11,538 bases of DNA from 2-02-FULL-62-14 sp035632555 (lineage in GTDB: Bacteria > Nitrospirota > Nitrospiria > Nitrospirales > Nitrospiraceae), in the NCBI GenBank assembly GCA_035632555.1, contig DASQGO010000089.1:1-11538 (forward strand), written 5' to 3'. A model generated the notes under the pieces. That model worked only from the letters and a program-made list of their open reading frames with translations, had not been told where the DNA came from and did not search any database. This document shows positions 8,266-11,538 of the stretch, piece by piece (within the stretch, counting starts at the first letter, position 1; each line of letters opens with the position of its first letter). The position numbers and the translations under genes were made by a program.

Positions 8266-8294
8266 ACGCTACCACAGGGCCTAGTGTTGCGCAA
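8266..8294 (-). promoter_or_regulatory. Candidate sigma-70-type promoter for the leftward operon
   Basis: On the minus strand a TTGCGC (-35, 8294-8289) is followed after exactly 17 bp by TAGCGT (-10, 8271-8266). Transcription would start near 8259, about 20 nt before the DUF1844 start codon at 8238. The -35 lies within an 8-bp palindrome, TTGCGCAA (8287-8294). The -10 is only a partial match, so this is a plausible rather than certain promoter. It is the only minus-strand candidate I found in the gap upstream of the seven-gene run. Confidence 0.4.
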
Positions 8295-8315
8295 GCGACA
8301 CAGCTATAATGTCGC
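8295..8315. promoter_or_regulatory. Inverted repeat spanning the mazG -10 element, possible operator
   Basis: GCGACA (8295-8300) and TGTCGC (8310-8315) are perfect inverted arms separated by 9 bp. The 21-bp element covers the TATAAT of the mazG promoter and adjoins the -35 of the leftward promoter. A dimeric regulator bound here would block mazG and could affect the divergent operon. I do not recognise the arms as the site of a named regulator, and six-base arms can arise by chance. Confidence 0.35.
8305..8310 (+). promoter_or_regulatory. Perfect -10 element (TATAAT) of the mazG promoter
   Basis: TATAAT lies 28 nt before the mazG start codon, predicting transcription from about 8317 and a 5' leader of about 20 nt that contains the GAGG ribosome-binding site. 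No good -35 hexamer is found at 15-19 bp spacing (the 17-bp position reads TAGTGT), and the extended -10 TG is absent. The promoter may therefore be weak or need an activator. Confidence 0.55.
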
Positions 8316-8337
8316 GTACATTTAAAGAGGATGCGCG

Positions 8338-9183
8338 ATGTCGAACCGGTTCGATGAACTCGTACAATTAATGGCAAAACTCCGGGCGCCGGACGGCTGC
8401 CCCTGGGACCGGAAGCAGACGCACGAATCGCTGAAGCCCTATCTGCTGGAAGAAACCTACGAAGTCCTGGAAACGATCGACAAACAGGATGAACCCAAGC
8501 TCCGCGAGGAGCTCGGCGACCTCCTGCTGCAAATTCTCTTTCACGCCCAGATCGCAGCCGAGCGCAAAGCCTTTTCCGTTGAAGAGGTGATGCAGCTCCT
8601 CGCGGAGAAACTGGTCCGCCGGCATCCCCATGTCTTCGGCAACAAGGGCGACGGCACGCTCACGCCCGATCAGGTTTATTCCAACTGGGAGCAGATTAAA
8701 AAATCAGAGCGGCAGCAGACCGGCCGCTCCGAATCGGTGCTGGACGGAGTGCCCAAGACGCTTCCCGCCCTGCTGCGGGCATTTCAAATCCAGGCCCGCG
8801 CCTCCCGCGTGGGATTTGATTGGCCGCACAACGGCGAGGGCGTTCATCAGGTCATGGACAAGGTCAAGGAAGAGATCGAAGAACTGACCGATGCCTACGG
8901 CGCGCGGGAAACACGGGCCGGCGAAGCCGAACAGGCTGCCGCCCAACGGCATCTGGAGGACGAGATGGGCGACGTGCTGTTTGCGCTCGTCAACCTGGCG
9001 CGGTTCCTCAAGGTCAACCCGGAGGACGCACTGCGGCGGGCGACGGACCGATTCGCCGACCGGTTCCATTTTATCGAATCGGAAGCGTCGCGCACGGGGC
9101 GCACGCTCGAGTCCATGACGTTGGACGAAATGGACGCTTTGTGGAAGGAAGCCAAACGGAAATTGTCGCCGCGGCCTGCGTAA
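8338..9183 (+). CDS. mazG: Nucleoside triphosphate pyrophosphohydrolase MazG
   Basis: MazG hydrolyses (d)NTPs to the monophosphate and pyrophosphate, clearing non-canonical nucleotides and, in E. coli, lowering ppGpp; it acts in the cytoplasm. The 281 residues contain the two MazG repeats. The first has CPWDRKQTHESLKPYLLEET (21-40) with metal-binding acids E38, E39, E42 and EELGD at 57-61. The second has KEEIEEL (177-183) and EDEMGD at 207-212. In E. coli the second repeat is the catalytic one, and its acidic residues are intact here. The length is slightly above E. coli MazG (263); about nine of the extra residues are Ala/Glu-rich and lie between the two acidic motifs of the second repeat. 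The ATG at 8338 has GAGG 8 nt upstream. Another ATG at 8331 is out of frame. It is transcribed divergently from the DUF1844 operon and is followed 6 bp later by a membrane-protein gene. Confidence 0.96.
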   Translation: MSNRFDELVQLMAKLRAPDGCPWDRKQTHESLKPYLLEETYEVLETIDKQDEPKLREELGDLLLQILFHAQIAAERKAFSVEEVMQLLAEKLVRRHPHVFGNKGDGTLTPDQVYSNWEQIKKSERQQTGRSESVLDGVPKTLPALLRAFQIQARASRVGFDWPHNGEGVHQVMDKVKEEIEELTDAYGARETRAGEAEQAAAQRHLEDEMGDVLFALVNLARFLKVNPEDALRRATDRFADRFHFIESEASRTGRTLESMTLDEMDALWKEAKRKLSPRPA

Positions 9184-9189
9184 CCGCTT

Positions 9190-9837
9190 ATGGAAGCTGA
9201 ACAAAAACCGGAGACCGAGGCGCCGTCAGGCCCCTACGAAGAGGGCAAGCGTGCCGGCGCGCATCCACTGGTCGTCGTGCTCTCCATTATTCTTGGCCTG
9301 TGGTTTGTGATCTGGCTGGCCACGCCCAAGGGCAAACAGACTCAGGCGCCGGTCAATCCCGAGCTGGCCTCCAACACCATCGCCGACGATGAGACAGCCG
9401 CAGCTCCGATCATGTTCCGCGTGAAGGTTACCGTCAAGGAATTCAACGCGATCAGCGTGCTCGTGCCGGAACAGGCCACCGACAGCCAGGTTGCCGGCCT
9501 GTTGAAACGGTTCCGGCAGGCGCGGCTGGCCAACCAGCTCGCGACCCTGCTCCCGCCCACGACGCCGAAACATAAACTCGGCGAGCACGCCGTGGCGGAT
9601 ATTTTTATTTTTTCCGACGGCAAATTTGCGAAGGCCGATGCGCTCGGCGTCCTGTCGCGCGGGGCGCACGCCCCCGGCGAGTTGTATCCGAGTGCGGTGC
9701 CGTTTGAAACAGCCATGGAACACGTGCGCGGGCACTATCGGATCGACTTGAACGACACCGGACACCCCGATAAAGGATCGATTGGCTTCGCGGATGAGTC
9801 CGGCATCCATTCCAAACACTACCGCGCGTTGTTCTGA
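9190..9837 (+). CDS. Single-pass membrane protein of unknown function
   Basis: I do not recognise this 215-residue protein. A short hydrophilic N-terminus (1-24) is followed by one strong membrane helix at about 25-45 (HPLVVVLSIILGLWFVIWLA), a polar linker rich in Pro, Asn and Thr (46-75), and a soluble domain (76-215) that looks mixed alpha/beta (MFRVKVTVKEF, ADIFIFSDGKFAKA). The domain has no cysteines and no motif I can assign. The C-terminus is GIHSKHYRALF. Codon use and composition resemble the neighbours, so it looks like a real gene and not a shadow. Its ATG is 6 bp after the mazG stop without a clear Shine-Dalgarno, so translation probably depends on coupling to mazG. Which side of the membrane the domain faces cannot be decided from the few flanking charges. 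Confidence 0.8.
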   Translation: MEAEQKPETEAPSGPYEEGKRAGAHPLVVVLSIILGLWFVIWLATPKGKQTQAPVNPELASNTIADDETAAAPIMFRVKVTVKEFNAISVLVPEQATDSQVAGLLKRFRQARLANQLATLLPPTTPKHKLGEHAVADIFIFSDGKFAKADALGVLSRGAHAPGELYPSAVPFETAMEHVRGHYRIDLNDTGHPDKGSIGFADESGIHSKHYRALF

Positions 9838-9868
9838 GCCATTCACGAAGAAATTTTTCAGTTCTGCC

Positions 9869-9915
9869 AAGGATTTCCCGCACAGGACGTCGCTCAGAAA
9901 TCTTGCATGCTTTTT
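9869..9915 (+). terminator. Weak candidate terminator after the mazG pair
   Basis: AAGGATTTC (9869-9877) can pair with GAAATCTT (9897-9904) with one bulged G. Six bases later there is a run of five T (9911-9915). The stem is A/T-rich, the loop long and the T-run displaced, so it is a poor intrinsic terminator; it is simply the best candidate in the right place, 31 bp after the stop codon. Confidence 0.2.
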
Positions 9916-10101
9916 GCCTCACCCGTGCACAGCCTATACTCAGCCCCCATCCATTCACGCCCGTTTCTCCATAATATCCTCGCAAGTCCCCATATCTTGT
10001 GGCAACTCCTTGTAGAACCACAATGACTAAAAGGTAGGCAAGTCGTTCCACCCTGCGTCGGATGCGGGAATTATACGTTCAGAGAGCTATTACCAACAGG
10101 G

Positions 10102-10110
10102 TTATCCACA
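10102..10110 (+). promoter_or_regulatory. Perfect DnaA-box sequence TTATCCACA
   Basis: The nine bases match the classic high-affinity DnaA box exactly. I found no second consensus box, no dnaA/dnaN gene and no A/T-rich unwinding element nearby, so it is not evidence for an origin. An isolated box may titrate DnaA, regulate a promoter, or be chance; a given 9-mer on either strand is expected about once per 130 kb of random sequence. Confidence 0.4.
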
Positions 10111-10121
10111 GATTCTGTGGA
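10105..10121. repeat. 17-bp palindrome with 7-bp arms, overlapping the DnaA box
   Basis: TCCACAG and CTGTGGA are perfect inverted arms around ATT. The element lies 16 bp beyond the stop codon of the leftward small gene, where a terminator hairpin would be expected, but no T-run follows on either strand. It could be a weak RNA hairpin, an end-protecting stem, or a protein site that reuses the DnaA-box half. Confidence 0.5.
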
Positions 10122-10136
10122 GCGCGGGCGAATCGG

Positions 10137-10544
10137 CTAGAGTCGGACTTTTTCTCGAATTTCCTGCCGTAACGCGGTCTTCGAGTCGTTCATCCACGTC
10201 TCCAACCTTGGAAACAGATGCGCAAGAGGCCCGATGAACGGCTCGATCAGGATATCTAGCCGTTCATTGAACATATTTTCCTCGTTCGCGATCTGCAACT
10301 TGTGATTCGCGATGTGACGCGTGAGCAACTGCGAGATCAAAAGCTGCTGTCCGGGGCTGCCGCCTTGCAGTTCGAGAATTTTTGTCTTGAGATGGTCGAG
10401 TTCATCGGCGATGGCGACCTTGACCCGCACCGCGTGGGGCATCGGCCAGGCAGACCGCTGGATGGCGTAGTCATAGGAGAACACCGGCTCGCGGGGTTCC
10501 CGGAATGGACCGCTTATATTGAGAACCGTAAAGGGGTTCGCCAT
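10137..10544 (-). CDS. Small soluble protein of unknown function
   Basis: I do not recognise this 135-residue protein. It has no signal peptide or membrane helix. The first 35 residues look extended (NPFTVLNISGPFREPREPVF). From about residue 40 on it appears largely helical and charged (VKVAIADELDHLKTKILELQ, SQLLTRHIANHKLQIANEEN), with hydrophobic spacing suited to helix packing, and it ends in ALRQEIREKVRL. There are no cysteines. The ATG at 10544 lacks a clear Shine-Dalgarno, so the start is only probable. It lies 53 bp downstream of hemY in the same direction and may be co-transcribed, but a separate promoter is visible in that gap. The composition is like a real protein and the frame has a good initiation position; the function is open. 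Confidence 0.7.
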   Translation of the reverse strand: MANPFTVLNISGPFREPREPVFSYDYAIQRSAWPMPHAVRVKVAIADELDHLKTKILELQGGSPGQQLLISQLLTRHIANHKLQIANEENMFNERLDILIEPFIGPLAHLFPRLETWMNDSKTALRQEIREKVRL

Positions 10545-10565
10545 ATGCCCAACTTAATCGCGCCT

Positions 10566-10594
10566 ACTATATCGTCCACATGGGCGCGCAGCAA
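10566..10594 (-). promoter_or_regulatory. Candidate promoter for the small unknown gene
   Basis: On the minus strand TTGCTG (10594-10589) and TATAGT (10571-10566) are separated by 17 bp. Transcription would start near 10559, about 14 nt before the ATG at 10544. The -10 matches the sigma-70 consensus at five of six bases and the -35 at three. The start site would leave a very short leader. The sequence partly overlaps the gap after the hemY stop codon, so the small gene may have its own transcript. Confidence 0.4.
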
Positions 10595-10597
10595 CCC

Positions 10598-11538
10598 TCA
10601 CGCGGGCCGCCCACCGGTCAACAAACGAATCACGCCGCGCGCCGCATCCGTCCCGTCCCTGATGCAATCCGGAATGCCGATCCCGCGATACGCCGCCCCG
10701 GCCAGCAGGAGGCCGGGATAACGGTCGAGCGACCGCTGGATGGTCTCCAGCCGGTCCAGATGTCCGAGCGTGTATTGCGGCATGCCGCGGTCCCATCGGT
10801 TTACCTCGACGTAAGCCGGCTCGCCGGACACACCGGTCATGCTCTGTAATTCCTCCCGCACGCGCCGGATGAGCGCGCGATCGTCTTCCTGGAGAATCGT
10901 CTCGCGTCCTACGCCGCCAAGATAACAGCGCACGAGCGTCTGCGAGGCCGGGGCACGGTGCGGCCACTTCAAGGACGTCCAGGTCGCCGCCAGCAGATCG
11001 CGCCGCTCCGCGCGCGGCACGACAAACCCGAACCCGCCGACCTCGGCGCCGAGCGTGCCAGCCTTGTAGGCCAGCGACACGGTGGCGGTGGACGCGTAGG
11101 GAATCGCGCCGAGCAGTCCGGCCGCGATCGGGCTGAGCGGCCGGACCAGATCGGATGACACAAAGGCCGGCGTCGCCAGCACCACCGCATCGGCGGAGAC
11201 GACCGCGCCGCTCTCCAGCGTCAGATCGTAGGTCCACCCGATCGGATGGTTTGTCCGGCCCTGCCGTACTCGAATGGCCGCGACCGGCTGCTGCGTCATG
11301 AGCGTTGCGCCCGCCGTCTTCAGCTTTGCCAGCAGCGCCTGCACCAATTCCACCAATCCATCCTGCAGCGTCACGAACATGGTGCGGCCAGCAGATGAGC
11401 CGGCCGGCCGGCTGGCCAGCATGCCCCGGATCAGACTGCCATGTTTCTGTTCAAGGTCGAGAAAGCGCGGAAACGTCGCGCGGAGGCTGATCTGAGCCGC
11501 GTCGCCCGCATAGATGCCAGCCATCAGAGGCTCGACGA
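10598..11538 (-). CDS. hemY: Oxygen-dependent protoporphyrinogen oxidase (HemY/HemG type), partial; N-terminus beyond the window
   Basis: This FAD enzyme oxidises protoporphyrinogen IX to protoporphyrin IX (or coproporphyrinogen III in the coproporphyrin route), the penultimate part of haem synthesis, usually at the membrane face. The frame is open to the right edge: the codons before the internal ATG at 11524 read V-E-P-L, continuing the family sequence VEPLMAGIYAGD. That ATG is therefore not the true start. About 312 residues of an expected 450-480 are visible; the FAD-binding GxGxxG end is missing. Hallmarks are GIYAGDAAQISLRATFP, the EQKHGSLIRGM stretch, VVLATPAFVSSDLVRPLSP, RWDRGMPQYTLGH, and the C-terminal LLLAGAAYRGIGIPDCIRDG that contacts FAD. 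The gene is also annotated as hemG in some systems. It is intact as far as can be seen and ends 53 bp before the small unknown gene. Confidence 0.95.
   Translation of the reverse strand, partial: VEPLMAGIYAGDAAQISLRATFPRFLDLEQKHGSLIRGMLASRPAGSSAGRTMFVTLQDGLVELVQALLAKLKTAGATLMTQQPVAAIRVRQGRTNHPIGWTYDLTLESGAVVSADAVVLATPAFVSSDLVRPLSPIAAGLLGAIPYASTATVSLAYKAGTLGAEVGGFGFVVPRAERRDLLAATWTSLKWPHRAPASQTLVRCYLGGVGRETILQEDDRALIRRVREELQSMTGVSGEPAYVEVNRWDRGMPQYTLGHLDRLETIQRSLDRYPGLLLAGAAYRGIGIPDCIRDGTDAARGVIRLLTGGRPA

Larger units (their letters stand above)
9838..10136. other. Convergent intergenic region without a convincing gene
   Basis: This 299-bp stretch separates the end of the rightward mazG pair from the end of the leftward small gene. 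It is richer in A+T than its surroundings. It holds an imperfect A/T-rich hairpin followed by five T (9869-9915), a TTGTGG/CCACAA inverted repeat (9997-10023), a minus-strand TATAAT (10075-10070), a GC-rich imperfect hairpin (10052-10068), and a DnaA box fused to a palindrome (10102-10121). Open frames through it lack good starts and have unlikely composition. I see no tRNA or known RNA. Confidence 0.6.

Noticed and set aside
9914..9940. Plus-strand TTGCCT ... TATACT promoter-like pair
   Set aside because: Spacing is only 15 bp and no rightward gene or stable RNA follows before the convergent gene.
9839..9959. Repeated 9-mer CCATTCACG at 9839 and 9951
   Set aside because: Only two copies, not matching the DnaA box, and no further structure; probably chance.
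10000..10014. Sigma-54 promoter look-alike (TGGCA ... TTGTA) on the plus strand
   Set aside because: GG and the second element are one base too close (nine instead of ten between), and the -12 GC reads GT. Sigma-54 sites do not tolerate this spacing well, and no gene follows.
9605..10051. Minus-strand open frame of 148 codons, GTG start, into the intergenic region
   Set aside because: The start has no properly spaced ribosome site, and most of the frame is Arg/Ser-rich antisense to the membrane-protein gene. A short hydrophobic start (MERLAYLLVIVVLQ) is not enough support.
9838..10136. Replication origin
   Set aside because: Only one DnaA box, no dnaA/dnaN neighbour and no clear A/T-rich unwinding repeats.

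Overview
The window reads as a compact, GC-rich bacterial chromosome segment made mostly of housekeeping genes. I see no transposase, integrase, phage gene, tRNA, rRNA or CRISPR array. The gene set is an NtrY/NtrX-type two-component pair next to a DUF1844 protein, a RumA-family methyltransferase, PurM/PurN, and an oxygen-dependent (HemY-type) protoporphyrinogen oxidase. Together with the GC-rich codon use, this fits a Gram-negative of the Nitrospirota (Nitrospira-like) or a related lineage. That assignment is inference from general knowledge, not a database match.

Positions 1-8238 hold seven genes, all on the minus strand and closely spaced. In transcription order they are a DUF1844 protein, an exported TPR/HExxH metallopeptidase-like protein, a membrane histidine kinase (NtrY type), a sigma-54-dependent response regulator (NtrX type), a 23S rRNA (uracil-5-)-methyltransferase family protein, PurM, and PurN (cut by the left edge). 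Several junctions are tightly coupled: TAATG between the peptidase and the kinase, an 11-bp gap between kinase and regulator, and an 11-nt overlap between purM and purN. The run can be one operon starting from a minus-strand promoter near 8266-8294.

Positions 8239-8337 form a divergent promoter region. A perfect TATAAT for the rightward mazG gene sits inside an inverted repeat, and it partly overlaps the leftward promoter. mazG (house-cleaning NTP pyrophosphohydrolase) is followed 6 bp later by a single-pass membrane protein of unknown function.

Positions 9838-10136 are a convergent intergenic region of about 300 bp without a convincing gene. It carries one perfect DnaA-box sequence fused to a 17-bp palindrome, and a stray minus-strand TATAAT. 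To the right, on the minus strand, lie a small protein of unknown function (10137-10544) and the C-terminal two thirds of HemY (10598 to the right edge).

The genes that can be named cover purine synthesis, nucleotide-pool cleaning, rRNA modification, haem synthesis and envelope/nitrogen-type signalling. I do not see a clear new defence or mobile system. The most interesting points are the exported metallopeptidase coupled to the sensor kinase, the operator-like repeat at the mazG promoter, and the two unrecognised proteins.
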